Shown: positions 47,210 to 59,296 of the stretch, piece after piece
Numbering within the stretch: position 1 is the stretch's first letter
How the letters are laid out: every line of letters begins with the position of its first letter
Assembly: GCA_019095985.1 (NCBI GenBank)
Contig: CM032669.1
Location: 8,183,880-8,247,879, forward strand
Length of the DNA: 64,000 nt
Reading direction: 5' to 3'
Origin: Streblospio benedicti
Taxonomy: Eukaryota > Annelida > Polychaeta > Spionida > Spionidae
Program-made: the position numbers and the translations under genes
The notes under the pieces: model-generated
Told to the model about the DNA's origin: nothing
The model's database searches: none
The model's input: only the letters and a program-made list of their open reading frames with translations

Positions 47210-48235
47210 TACAATGTGCATCTATATATAGTTATCTTTAACAAACAAAAACAAAAATTCAGTTTACTTCACTGATGTTCATGCAATAGACCAACAAGTA
47301 AAAATATATTTGCCCTACCCCAAAATCGCGTTTTTCTGCTCCAAGTGGTATTTTATCTAATAGAACATGCCTCTATTCATATCAAATATAAATTATTATT
47401 CTTTTCGATTCACAACACTTAATTTTAGATGTTAAATGAGTAAAAACCCATTTAAGATATCAGACAAATGATTATTTTAGCATATTGAACAGATTTTAGG
47501 CAGAAATCGCTATGGATTTAAAATAAACATTGTTTTTGAGAGAACATAAATGTAGTCATAACACTATCGACTTGATATCTATTTGGCAAAAAGTGTCTAT
47601 ATATAGTTACAAACAAAAACAAAAATACAGTTAACTTCATTGATGTTCATACAATAGACCAAAAAGTAAATATATGTTTGCCCTACCCCAAAATCACGCT
47701 TTTTCTGGTCGAAGTGGTATTTTGTCTGATAGAACATGTTTCTGTATATATTTAATATAAGTTACTGTCCTTTTCCATTCACAAGACTAAACTTTAAATG
47801 TCAAATGACTAAAAACTCATTTGAAATATCAAGCAAATGTATATTTCAGCTTATTCTACAGATTTTATGATGAAATCCCTATGGGTATGAAATAAACAAT
47901 GTCTTTGATAGAGCTTACATGTAATCATAACACTATTGAGCCAATGCTTATTTGGCAAAGTTTATTGAACTATAGTTTGTTTTGTTACAAACAAAATAAA
48001 AAAATACAGTTAACTTCATTGATGTTCATACAATAGACCAACAAGTAAAATACATTTGCCCTACCCCAAAATAGCATTTTTCTGGTCCAAGTGGTATTTT
48101 GACTAATAGAACATGTTTTTAACTTTTTATACATACAGGTATTAAATGTGAATTGTTGGCCTTTTTCCATTCTCAACACTTTACTTTGAATATCAAATGA
48201 GTAAGAACTCAATTTACAATTAATGTAGGCAACTG
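47210..48235. repeat. ~375-bp satellite, array A (three units)
   Basis: The word caatagaccaacaag recurs at 47284, 47652 (one change) and 48031, with each unit also carrying tttgccctaccccaaaatc, ccaagtggtattttgtctaa and ggcaaaaagtgtctatatat-type words. Periods are 368 and 379 bp. The same satellite occurs at 53600-55350 and, inverted, at 59297-59830, always next to a PHYHIP-domain gene copy. Confidence 0.88.
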
Positions 48236-48603
48236 GCCAGGAGGGCTTGTGGCAACATAAACAGTTAAAGTTAAATCTAAGGCCGGTTTAAAGACGTCCC
48301 AAGTTAATCCCTACATAAACTAGTAGGATGGACCTTAGTTACGTCCTTGGTAAAACATAGAGCCAAAATACAGGAAAGCTGAAATGAAATAGCATTTGAA
48401 TGCAAAGGCCAAATTAATTTCAAATCCTGTGGACAACCATATCTTGTTACAGCAGTGAATCTAATGCATTTTTGTACATTCCTGTCAACTGCTCTTGTTC
48501 ACTAAATGTAATTCACTATGAATTTTCAGTCCCAACCAAAAAATCTGGTCCCATAACATTTGTTCAAAAACCCGAGCAAAATTATTAATGCAAATTGCAG
48601 ATC

Positions 48604-49448
48604 TTACAAGTTATCTAGTCGTTTGGGCATGCCTCCTGGAGTTGGTATTCCTTTGAAACTGGGTTGACATGTATTGAAAAAGCCTCCTTGACCAAGGATT
48701 TCATCCACGTTTAAGGCATGTGCATAAAAAACCTCTACCCATATGTCACATGTCACCACGAAATGAGAACCTTCCCATCTCAGAAACTGATTGTTGTTAG
48801 GATTCAACCTCAGGAGTGTCTGGGACAAAAATCGGTCTTGCTGGCTCCCTTTGTCACAAATAACTAACGAGACGTAATGCGCATTGAACACACAGTAGAA
48901 GTCTGCGAAATACAAATTTTTGCTTTTATTCAGCATCATTTCTGTCGGGACATTGAGTCTTTTGGGTCCAAACGGCGATTTGTAGAATGGTTCTCCATTT
49001 CCTCTGTGCACGTTCGCGCAAAACCAAATCCCGAGAAAATTGTTGTTGATTGGACAATATGGGTCGCCGTTGTTATCTTTCATTTGTGGAGTTAGCATGT
49101 TCTTATGATCTCTCACATGATCCCAGTATGAATACGAACTGTTTCTATAGAAGAACTTTATGGGCAAGTAGTCCCCAGATTGATTCTTGATGTATTTTGC
49201 TGCCTTGTCTTTTAACTCTCTGAGGGCACTGATGCTCCAACCTACACAAGAAATAAACAACACATTCATAATCATATAAAATTTGAGTATCTCTCATAAC
49301 TAATGACAGTTTAAAATCTGACTGAGTAGATCTATTTAATATTAATCATCAAATTTTATTTATGGACATAAGTCATACCCGGGCAGTCATACAAGTAGTG
49401 TAAAATGTCCAAGACAAACTATAGTTGCTTACCTGTGGACATAGCCAT
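48604..49448 (-). CDS. PHYHIP C-terminal domain protein, copy A (altered C-terminus)
   Basis: Exon 1 (49448-49433) encodes MAMST plus one base and ends CAG|GTAAGC. The intron is 191 nt. Exon 2 (49241-48604) follows ttgtgtag. The protein has 217 residues. Motifs NLYFADFYC, LVICDKGSQQDRF, NNQFLRWEGSHF and CDIWVEVFYAHAL align with the conserved C-terminal half of vertebrate phytanoyl-CoA hydroxylase-interacting proteins (PHYHIP/PHYHIPL), which bind peroxisomal phytanoyl-CoA hydroxylase. The fibronectin III domain of the vertebrate proteins is absent, so its partner here is unknown. A four-base insertion relative to copy B near 48613 shifts the end to KRLDNL and removes the CKICNL tail present in B and C. 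Only two other residues differ from copy B, so the duplication is recent. Whether copy A still works is uncertain. Confidence 0.82.
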
Positions 49449-52400
49449 CTTGTTGTCTTCTCATAGAACTTATAAATGCTTGGAAAATAGTTAAATTTCA
49501 AGTTGAACCATCTGATACTGAAGGAGCAAAAGACATGTGCTTACACAGTATCATGTGGCAAATAACTGGGAATTCCAGGTATTTCAATTCCACATGATGC
49601 TAACAAATCAATAATTACAGATCATTGCTGCCTGCAAAGCGTCCTAGGCTGATTGATGTTAAGATGGTTATCCTAGCTATGAAATGTGTTATCTAACATA
49701 ATGCATGCAGCTTTAGAAATTTCTTGTTTCATTCTTGCTCTTCTAGCTTGCGAAACCATGTCACAAGTTTTGTTCTGAATGTTGCAATATTCTCAGATCG
49801 AAGCCATGAGAGTTAGATAAGAGTTTGTGTGTCAGTTGTGTAATAAACATGTACAGATGCCAACATCCTATATATTAATACGCTAATTTTTGGACTTTGT
49901 TCAGCTATTTCCTCGTTAACCTGACTAGCTGGACACCATCTGACTACAGGAGATCGTTAATGGTACTGTGTAGTTTTGCACGAATATATTTTTCATCGTC
50001 GAAATGGCCTTGATGGTTGTTAATTAGCGGTTTTATAACAAAAATAGCAGACAGCTGCAGCCATGACAGCGTCATGTGGCGTAGTGTGATGTCATAAAGA
50101 CGCCAAAGGCGTCACATGGGTTCAAATACTAGGGATTACCACCACTTTGCCAATTGGGATGTGTGTATATTAGAACATTCAATTAAGACCACCTCTATTA
50201 AGTCACCACCACTACTATGAGATGATTTATAACAGTCACAAGCCTTCATAAAAAAGACCATTGCAAAAGTCCCTTAAGAGACCACCCCTATATTAAACCA
50301 CTTGACGCCAGTCCTTGGACACTCTCAATAGAGATGTTCTACTGAAGTGTGTAGGAATATCTGTGCCACAGAGAGCATTATGTTCCCATTATCATAGACA
50401 CTAAATTTTCATCCCATAGCTTTTGCACATTATATGCCAAGTGCATTTGAAGTGAACAATAACTAACTTGAGTTATACTCATACAATTTTCAAGTTGGAG
50501 TCAATTCAGGTAGTTCTTAGTCTCCGCCAAGTATACTACATACAAGCTCAGAAATCCATAGCTTGGTCTGTTGCTCGACTAAGAATTAAAATGACCATAT
50601 ATGTGTATTGTGTAAGTATCAAAATGTGTTTGTATCTGGGCTATGCCAATGTGTATGTGGCTTCAATCAGGATGAGAGCTTGGTAATGTTAGTACAGGTG
50701 TGTGCTATCCAGTCATGAGTGCGCGCTGTCAGGATGGGAAGCATGCTATCAGGACTTGGCGATGGTGTCATATTTGGGGTTGAGCTTTTTAGGACAATGG
50801 TTGGTGCTATCAGGACGATAGGTGGGAGTGGATGGTGTAGACCCGTGCTATGCAATATTTTGTTGTTAATTATTGGGGGGGGGGAATGTGGGCATGTACT
50901 ATCAGGACAGGGCGGGGGGGGTGGGGTGTCAGATTGCGGAGTGGGCTTTTTTAGGAGAGTAGTGGTGCAGCAGGGGGAGGGGGAGGTTGGTAGAACAGTG
51001 GTGGGTGCAAGATGAGGCGTGGGATGACAGGACAGTGCAAATGGTGTAGACCCGTGCTATGTAATAATTGTTGTTGAGTAGTGGGGTGGAGGTGGGGGAT
51101 GGGCAGCTGTTTAGTTCAGAAATATATATTTTGGAATGTGCTACATTGTCATTGCAATGAAGTGACAATATTACGTATTTGTGAAATTGGTCAGTCAATG
51201 TTACAAAGTATCACACATGCCCGTGGTTTGCACATGGGTGGGTGCTTGGGAAAAAGAGTGCTGTAACTCCCTTTCCTATGTCCATGGAGAGCATTATGTT
51301 CTCATTTACATAAACACGAACATTTTTACCTCAGCTGTGACTAACATCACTTGGTTGATACCTGTTTTTACAAGCATGTACTTGGCGTGACTATTACTGT
51401 AGTCACGCTATCGTAATCCTCATTATAGATGCTTGCAAGAATAGTAATTTCTTATCATTATGTGTCTGGGTGGGAGAGGATGGTATAGACCAGTGGTGAA
51501 GACCCCAACTACGTAATATTTGTTATTAATTAGTGGTGTGGGGATGGTGGATGTTGGCAGGTACTATCAGGACATGGGTGGGTGGTGTCAAAATGCTGAT
51601 ATTGCGGAGTGACATCTATTTTTGGATGGTTGGTGTCTTGACTTTCTTTTCATCATCGACTGCTGTTATATGGTTCCGAACACCTCCGCCGACGAATCAT
51701 ACTTGATGCTTATGTTTGCAGTGTAATTATTGTGTTAATATCATTTATGTGTTTGTACTCTCTAAATAAAAATACTTATAGCCATTGTTTGGGGGGAAAT
51801 CACAATGCCTTTGATTTTCACTGGCTATTACAGTGGATGGTCACACTGCCATGTTTACATAGTCAAATTACTGCCTTTCAAGGAATGACGCCTTGGCTTG
51901 ATCTTGGATGCTGTGTGTATGGGGATGTTGTCAGGGTGATTTCAGGATGGGTGGTGGTGCTCTCAAGACGTGGGCAAATGTCGTCAAGACAAGTGTGCTT
52001 GAAGATAAATTGTGATAAAAATCATATTTATACATTCAGCAAATATGTCTTTTTTATGTCCATGGAGGGCATTGTGTTCCCATTTACATAGACACTAACA
52101 TTTCCTCCATTAGATTTTAGTTTTAGATGCCAAGTCAATCGATCTCACCATGATTAAGTTGGTATCTATTTATACGATTATGTAACTGGAGTAATTCAAT
52201 GTGATTCTCAGCATGCCTGTTTGACCCCACGGGTATAAGCTAGTATCAAATTAATATCCTCCAAGCCATCGTTGGTCTATATATATATAAGTGACACGGC
52301 GACACAGTTGTTTTTGTAGCCATTTTAACCATGAAAGCATTGAAAATCCTCATCTATGGACACTGGACACGTACATTTCATCGCGATTTCTTCACTACAG

Positions 52401-52859
52401 ATATCATATTAATAATTGCCTAGAGAACTTTTTTTTAAATATTTCGACCCCATGTATTACACAATTTTTGCTAGTGCTAAATTAATTTATTGGGGGTTTG
52501 TAAAATCAATTGCTTTCAAAGGTGGAGATAGTCGCAGGGGTCAATGTGTTTATAGATCTTTATATGATCCAATATATAGACAAAACCGGGTGAGTTGTTA
52601 ACATGAAATATTTTATTGGGTATTAGTTCTTGCGGTGTATCACGGCGAGCCACAGTTTTAAATATTAATAGTTTAATAATAACACTTGCCATTATATACA
52701 AACATGTTATTTTCATAGCAGCCTTGTTTTAGGTGACGGTAACCGGACTTATTGGTGTGATGCACTCGCGAAACACCACCAAACTAGAATCAATAGTAAG
52801 TCTATTATGAATTCTACCAGATAACGTAACGATGTTACAGTAGAAACTGCATTTTATTA
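49449..52859. other. 5' flank of copy A; shared with B and partly with C
   Basis: No gene recognised. About 49450-51250 is duplicated upstream of copy B (57412-59196). Near 50700-51060 it holds repeated G-rich words with ctatcaggac (minisatellite-like). The inverted copy C lacks roughly 49880-52240 of this flank but keeps 52250-52859. The segment nearest the gene (49449-49880) is conserved in all three copies and probably holds the promoter. Confidence 0.6.
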
Positions 52860-53091
52860 GGGAACGTTCACAAATGATGTCAACCCTGAAGGGCGGCGGG
52901 GGCGTCAACAAAAGTTGACGGGGGGGGATCACAACAAACATTGCAAGTTGACACTAACCTCGTACATTGATCTAACTTAAATTTGTATCTTTACTTCTAT
53001 AGTACAGTTAGCAACCGGGTGGAAGGGTCATGAAGTTGACGAAAGTTGACACGCGAGAAGAATGTAGTTGACATCAATTGTGAACGCTCCC
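52860..53091. mobile_element. Harbinger-like MITE, 232 bp
   Basis: Ends GGGAACGTTCACAAATGATG and (complement of the right end) GGGAGCGTTCACAATTGATG are inverted repeats. TTA flanks both sides (52857-52859 and 53092-53094). Three-base TTA duplications are typical of PIF/Harbinger elements. The interior has gtcaact-type words as in the 17114-17987 element. No coding capacity. Confidence 0.65.
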
Positions 53092-53267
53092 TTAATCATG
53101 CACTGTGAAATGTCAGATATATGGAAAACTCCAGTTAATCATATTTCTTCCTTTGGTGCATTATGACTTGCTTTGAAAAGTTTATATATTTTGTAAACTG
53201 TCCAGTTGAATTTTGTTATGTGGTATAAAGCAGTGGGTCTCATGATTCTATTATTGTCTACCTGGTT

Positions 53268-53378
53268 TTCTTTCAAACATTAACATTCAAATTCAAATTT
53301 CAACGTAATTTTAATCAATTTCGAAATCGATTAAAATTATGTTTGAAATTTGTTTTTGAGTGTTAATTTTTGAAAGAA
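53268..53378. repeat. Palindrome of about 110 bp
   Basis: Arms of about 52 bp centred on ttcgaa near 53323: ttctttcaaacattaacatt on the left pairs with gtgttaatttttgaaagaa on the right, and caacgtaattttaatcaatt with cgattaaaattatgtttg. It recurs, inverted with the rest of the locus, at 60058-60172. It may be a small foldback MITE. Confidence 0.75.
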
Positions 53379-53599
53379 CAGCAGAGAAGGGGACTGTAAT
53401 TATATTCTTTTACTCTGGGAGCCAGCTAGGGTCTATTCGCTCAGACTGTTAAAAAATTTCATAGTGCTTTTTGGTTTCCTAGATGCTTATCACAAGTCGA
53501 GTTTAGGATATTGGTGTCAGGTCCGGGGGCGTTTGTCGGTAACAGCCGATTTACGCATCATTTTTACGCGTCAAAATCCGAAAAATGTTAAAATCATAT

Positions 53600-55350
53600 T
53601 TTCTCTAATAGAAGATGTTCGTAAGTGTATTAAATGAAAATGATTGTTCATGTTTATTCACAACACATGTGTTTGAATGTTTAATGAGTAAAACTTCAAC
53701 TCAAACGTCAAGTAAATGATTGAATCAGCTTTTGTACAGATTTTCAACAAAAATCTCTTTAGATTTGAAATAAGCAATAATTTTGGGGGAGCATAATTTT
53801 AAACCTAACGATTCAATTTTAATTTTATTTGGCAAAAAGTGTCTATATATAGTTATCTTTAACAAAAAAAAAAAAAAAATCCAGTTAACTTCACTGATGT
53901 TCATGCAATAGACCAACAAGTAAAAATATATTTGCCCTACCCCAAAATCGCGTTTTTCTGCTCCAAGTGGTATTTTATCTAATAGAACATGCTTCTATTC
54001 ATATCAAATATAAATTATTATCCTTTTTGATTCACAACACTTAGTTTTAGATGTCAAATGAGTAAAAACCCATTTGAAATATCAGGCAACGGATTATTTT
54101 AGCTTATTGAACAGATTTTAGGCAGAAATCGCTATGGATTTGAAATAAACAATGTCTTTGAGAGAACATAAATGTAGTCATAACACTATCGACTTAATAT
54201 CTATTTGGCAAAAAGTGTCTATATATAGTTATCTTTAACAAACAAAAACAAAAATACAGTTATCTTCATCATCAGAAGATGTTCATACAATAGACTAACA
54301 AGTAAAAATACGTTTGCCCTACCAGCAAATCACGTCTTTTCTGGTCCAATTGGTATTTTGTCTAATAGAACATGTTTCTATATATATTTAATATAAGTTA
54401 CTGTCCTTTTCCATTCACAACACTTAACTTCAAAGTCAAATGAGTAAAAACCCATTTGAAATATCAAGCAAATGTATATTTCAGCTTATTCTACAGATTT
54501 TATGATGTAATCCCTATGGGTATGAAATAAAAATGTTTTTGACAGAGCGTACATGTAATCATAACACTGTCGAGCCAATTTTTATTTGGCAAAAACAACT
54601 TGTTGAACTATAGTTTTTTTATACAAACAAAAACAAAAATACAGTTAACTTCATTGATGTTCATACAATAGAAAATACAAGTAAAAATATGTTTGCCCTA
54701 CACCAAAATCGCGTTTTTTTCTTGTCCAAGTGGTATTTTGTCTAATAGAACATGTTTCTATACATATTAAATGTAAATTGTTGGCCTTTTCCATTCTCAA
54801 CAGTTTACTTTGAATATCAAATGAGTAAGAACGCATGTGAAATCTCATACAACTGGTTATTTCAGCTTGTTGTACAGATTTTATTCAGAAATTGCTTTTT
54901 ATTTTGCAGCATGTGTCGAAATATAGTTTGTTTTGTTACAAACAATACTGAAAATGCAATGAACTTCATTTTTTTGTATATAATAGGCCAACAAGTAAAA
55001 ATACTTTTGTCCTACTCCAAAATCATGCTTGTACTATAGCAATATTAGAGGTAACTAGTGCATGATCAATTTTGATCTTTAATACAATTTTGAATTTAAC
55101 TAGTTGATTAATAGATTCTGATAGATATTTTTATGCATTCTAATTGCAATAAATAAAGTGGTATTTTGTCTCATCTCAGAATATGTTCCTATACATATGA
55201 AATATGAATTATTGTTCTTTTCCGTTCTCATCACTTTAATTTTATTTGAATGTTACATGAGTAAAACCCATTTGAAGTATCAGGCAAATGATTATTTCAG
55301 TTTATTGGTCAGATTTTACTCAGAAATCACTAGGGATTCGAATTAAACAA
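53600..55350. repeat. ~375-bp satellite, array B (about five units)
   Basis: Same repeat as array A. Unit anchors lie at 53906, 54288, 54666 and 54983, with a further diverged unit up to about 55350. The last interval (317 bp) is shortened by deletion. The array lies downstream of PHYHIP-domain copy B, as array A does for copy A. Confidence 0.85.
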
Positions 55351-56553
55351 AGTTTACTCAATCAATGTAAGCAACTGGCCGGGAGGGCTTGTAGCAACCT
55401 TCCGAATACAGTTAGGTTACTGTTAAATCTAGTTTAGGCCGGTTTAGGTTAGGGACGTCCCAGAGTTACCCCTCCGTACATAGTTACGTTTTTTGCGGCT
55501 GTGATGGACCTTGGTTACGTACGTCCTTGGTTTGTCATAGAGCCAAGGCGTTCAGGAAAGCTGAGATGAGAGTTAGAGGCTGAATGCAACAGGCCATAGT
55601 AGGGTTGACGCCCCGAATCCTGTGGATTTGGGCCCTAGCCCTAATTACCATATAGTGTTACAACCGAGTGAACTCAGGCAAACGAGGATTGCTACGCTCC
55701 TGTCTTGTGCTCTCGTAAACGCACCACAAGTCTGGAACATGTCATCTTGTAACAGCCAGCACCAGTGTGAAGTCCCAACCAATGGCTGTCAATCTGGGCT
55801 GGAAGGGCTTGGTGTAGATCCACCACACCCATTCTATCACTAGGAGCAACCAACTAGATTAGATCAGTGCTCTGTGAGTGTCCGTACCATCGTGGTTATC
55901 TAGTCGATAGCTGGCTGCTGTGTTTACATGATGACTAATGCTTAGAGAATCACCATAATGTACGGCTGGATTCGTCCGTTGTGGATCAAGACCACCACGT
56001 AACTCAAAAGTGTGAAAATGCTTACACTTTGGTGTTGTGACCAAGATAGATTGATGTTCAGTGACTCTTTCAATAGAATACTGGTCCAAGATCATCTGAT
56101 AGCTGATCACATTTATGAACAACGATGACGACAGAATGCCCCCACTAGTTTACATGGGCTCCTGTGTGGCCCCTCCATGATGATACAGTGCTCAGAATTA
56201 TTAACAAACAGCAACATCTTGGTCAGAGCTACAATATGATAATGACTATGTAAAACATAGTATCAGTAAGTTAAAAAATAAACAGTGTAACAAATAAGAT
56301 AAAGACAACAATAATCACAAACTAGTAGGAACTTACAAGCTCTAAAACTATTTCAAAATACAACAGTGTATCAAATACATTTTTCTACAATCACAAATAA
56401 TTTCTTCATTCTCTACAACTATTTCTATGCAACAGTGCATCTAATGCATTTTTGTACATTCCTGTCAACTGACGTTCCCTAAATGTAATTCACAATGAAT
56501 TTTCAGTTTAAAAAATCCGTCCATAACATTTGTTCAAAAACCCTATAAAATTA
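55351..56553. other. 3' flank of copy B; segment absent from copy A
   Basis: About 55370-55620 corresponds to 48230-48440 near copy A. About 55630-56430 has no counterpart beside A, but its gene-proximal end (56330-56550) matches the 3' flank of copy C (63290-63530). No protein was recognised in it. Confidence 0.6.
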
Positions 56554-57411
56554 TTAATGCAAATTGCAGATCTTACAAGTTACGCGTTTGGGCATGCCTC
56601 CTGGAGTTGGTATTCCTTTGAAACTGGGTTGACATGTATTGAAAAAGCCTCCTTGACCAAGGATTTCATCCACGTTTAAGGCATGTGCATAAAAAACCTC
56701 TACCCATATGTCACATGTCACCACGAAATGAGAACCTTCCCATCTCAGAAACTGATTGTTGTTAGGATTCAACCTCAGGAGTGTCTGGGACAAAAATCGG
56801 TCTTGCTGGCTCCCTTTGTCACAAATAACTAACGAGACGTAATGCGCATTGAACACACAGTAGAAGTCTGCGAAATACAAATTTTTGCTTTTATTCAGCA
56901 TCATTTCTGTCGGGACATTGAGTCTTTTGGGTCCAAACGGCGATTTGTAGAATGGTTCTCCATTTCCTCTGTGCACGTTCGCGCAAAACCAAATCCCGAA
57001 GAAATTGTTGTTGATTGGACAATTTGGGTCGCCGTTGTTATCTTTCATTTGTGGAGTTAGCATGTTCTTATGATCTCTCACATGATCCCAGTATGAATAC
57101 GAACTGTTTCTATAGAAGAACTTTATGGGCAAGTAGTCCCCAGATTGATTCTTGATGTATTTTGCTGCCTTGTCTTTTAACTCTCTGAGGGCACTGATGC
57201 TCCAACCTACACAAGAAATAAACAACACATTCATAATCATATAAAATTTGAGTATGTCTCATAACTAATGACAGTTTAAAATCTGACTGAGTAGATCTAT
57301 TTAATATTAATCATCAAATTTTATTCATGGACATAAATCATAACCGGGCAGTCATACAAGTAGTGTAAAATGTCAGAAAAACCATGGTTGCTTACATGTG
57401 GACATAGCCAT
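56554..57411 (-). CDS. PHYHIP C-terminal domain protein, copy B
   Basis: Exon 1 (57411-57396) encodes MAMST plus one base, and exon 2 (57206-56554) encodes the rest, giving 222 residues and ending CKICNLH. The last exon-1 base is T where A and C have G, so the donor is CAT|GTAAGC instead of CAG|GTAAGC and the codon spanning the splice becomes Cys in place of Gly. This should weaken splicing. Domain content is as in copy A: the conserved C-terminal region of PHYHIP/PHYHIPL without the fibronectin III domain. The intact CKICNL tail corresponds to the CKTCN-type end of vertebrate proteins (from memory). There is no signal peptide or membrane helix in the spliced product. Confidence 0.83.
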
Positions 57412-59196
57412 CTTGTTGTCTTCTCATAGAACTTTGATAAATTCTTGGAAATAGTTAAAATTCAAGGAACCATCTGATACTGAAGGAGCAAAAGACATGT
57501 GCTTACACAGTATCATGTGGCAAATAACTGGGAATTCCAGGTATTTCAATTCCACATGATGCTAACAAATCAATAATTACAGATCATTGCTGCCTGCAAA
57601 GCGTCCTAGGCTGATTGATGTTGTTGAGATGGTTATCCCAGCTATGAAATGTGTTCAGTCTCATAATGCATGTAGCTTTAGAAATTTCTTGTTTCATTCA
57701 TGCTCTTCTAGCTTGTGAAACCATGTCACAAGTTTTGTTCTGAATGTTGCAATATTTTCAGATCAAAGCCATGAGAGTTAGATAAAGATTTGTGTGTCAG
57801 TTGTGTAAATAAACATGTACAGATACCAACATCCTATATATTAATACGCTAATATTTGGACTTTTGTTCGGCTATCTCCTCTTTTAACCTGACTAGCTGG
57901 ACGCCATCTGACTACAGGATATCGTTATTGGTACTGTGTAGTTTTGCACGAATATATTTTTCATCGTCGAAATGGCCTTGATGGTTGTTGATTAGCGGTT
58001 TTATAACAAAAATAGCAGACAGCAGCAGCCATGACAGCGTCATGCGGCGTAGTGTTATGTCATAAAGACGCCAAAGGCGTCACATGGGTTCAAATAGAAG
58101 GGATTACCACCACTTTGTCAATTGGGCTGTGTGTATATTAGAACATTCAATTAAGACCACCTCTATTAAGTCACCACCACTATTATAAGATGATTTATAC
58201 CAGTCACAAGTCTTCATAAAAAAGACCATTCCAAAAGTCCCTTAAGAGACCACCCCTATATTAAACCACTTGACGCCAGTCCTTGGACACTCTCAATAGG
58301 GGTGTTCTACTGAAGTGTGTAGGGATATCTGTGCCACGGAGAGCATCATGTTCCCATTATCATATACACTAAATTTTCATCCCATAGCTTTTGCACATTA
58401 TATGCCAAGTACATTTGAAGTGAACAATAACTAACTTGAGATATACTCATACAATTTTCAAGTTGGAGTCAATTCAGGTAGTTCTTAGTCTCCGCCAAGT
58501 ATACTACATATATGTGTATTGTGTAAGTATCAAAATGTGTTTGTATCTGGGCTATGCCAATGTGTATGTGGCTTCAATCAGGATGAAAGCTTGGTAATGT
58601 TAGTACAGTTGTGTGTTATCCAGTCATGAGTGCGTGCTGTCAGGAGGGGAAGCAAGCTATCAGGACTTGGCGATAATTTGGGGTTTGAGCTTTTTTGGGA
58701 TAATGGTTGGTGCTATCAGGACGATAGGTGGGTAGATGAATTTAATAGACCCGTGCTATGCAATATTTTTGTTGATTGAGGGGGGGGTGGCGATGGGGAA
58801 TGCCAGGCATGTACTATCAAGAACCAGGGCGGTGGGGTCGAGGTGTCAGATTGTTTTTTAAAGGAGAGTAGTGGTGCAGCAGGGGAGGGAGGTTGGTAGA
58901 ACAGTAGTGGAGTGCAAGATGGGAGGCGTGGGATGACAAGGACGAGGTCACAAATGGTGTAGACCCGTCTATGTTATAATTGTTGTTGAGTAGTGGGGTG
59001 GAGGTGGGGATGGGCATTTGTTTAGTTCAAATAAGGTATTTGGAATGTGCTTTATTGTCACTGCAATGAAGTGACAATATTACTATTTGTGAAATTGGTC
59101 AGTCAAAGTTACAAAGTATCCACATGCCCGTGGTTTGACATGGGTTGCTTGGAAAACGACGTGCTTTTTACTCTTTCCTATGTCCATGGACATCCT
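57412..59196. other. 5' flank of copy B
   Basis: Collinear with 49449-51250 at high identity, including the promoter-proximal segment and the G-rich ctatcaggac region. A deletion near 58505 removes about 90 bp present in A. It ends at an assembly gap. No gene is seen. Confidence 0.65.
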
Positions 59197-59296
59197 NNNN
59201 NNNNNNNNNNNNNNNNNNNNNNNNNNNNNNNNNNNNNNNNNNNNNNNNNNNNNNNNNNNNNNNNNNNNNNNNNNNNNNNNNNNNNNNNNNNNNNNN
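59197..59296. other. Assembly gap (100 N)
   Basis: Exactly 100 N, at the switch from direct copy B to inverted copy C. The inverted order could therefore be an assembly join and not a true arrangement. Confidence 0.98.

Noticed and set aside
48877-49095. Plus-strand 72-residue frame opposite copy A exon 2 (and its twin at 56842-57060)
   Set aside because: Shadow of the conserved minus-strand exon; no independent start context and the protein homology is on the other strand.
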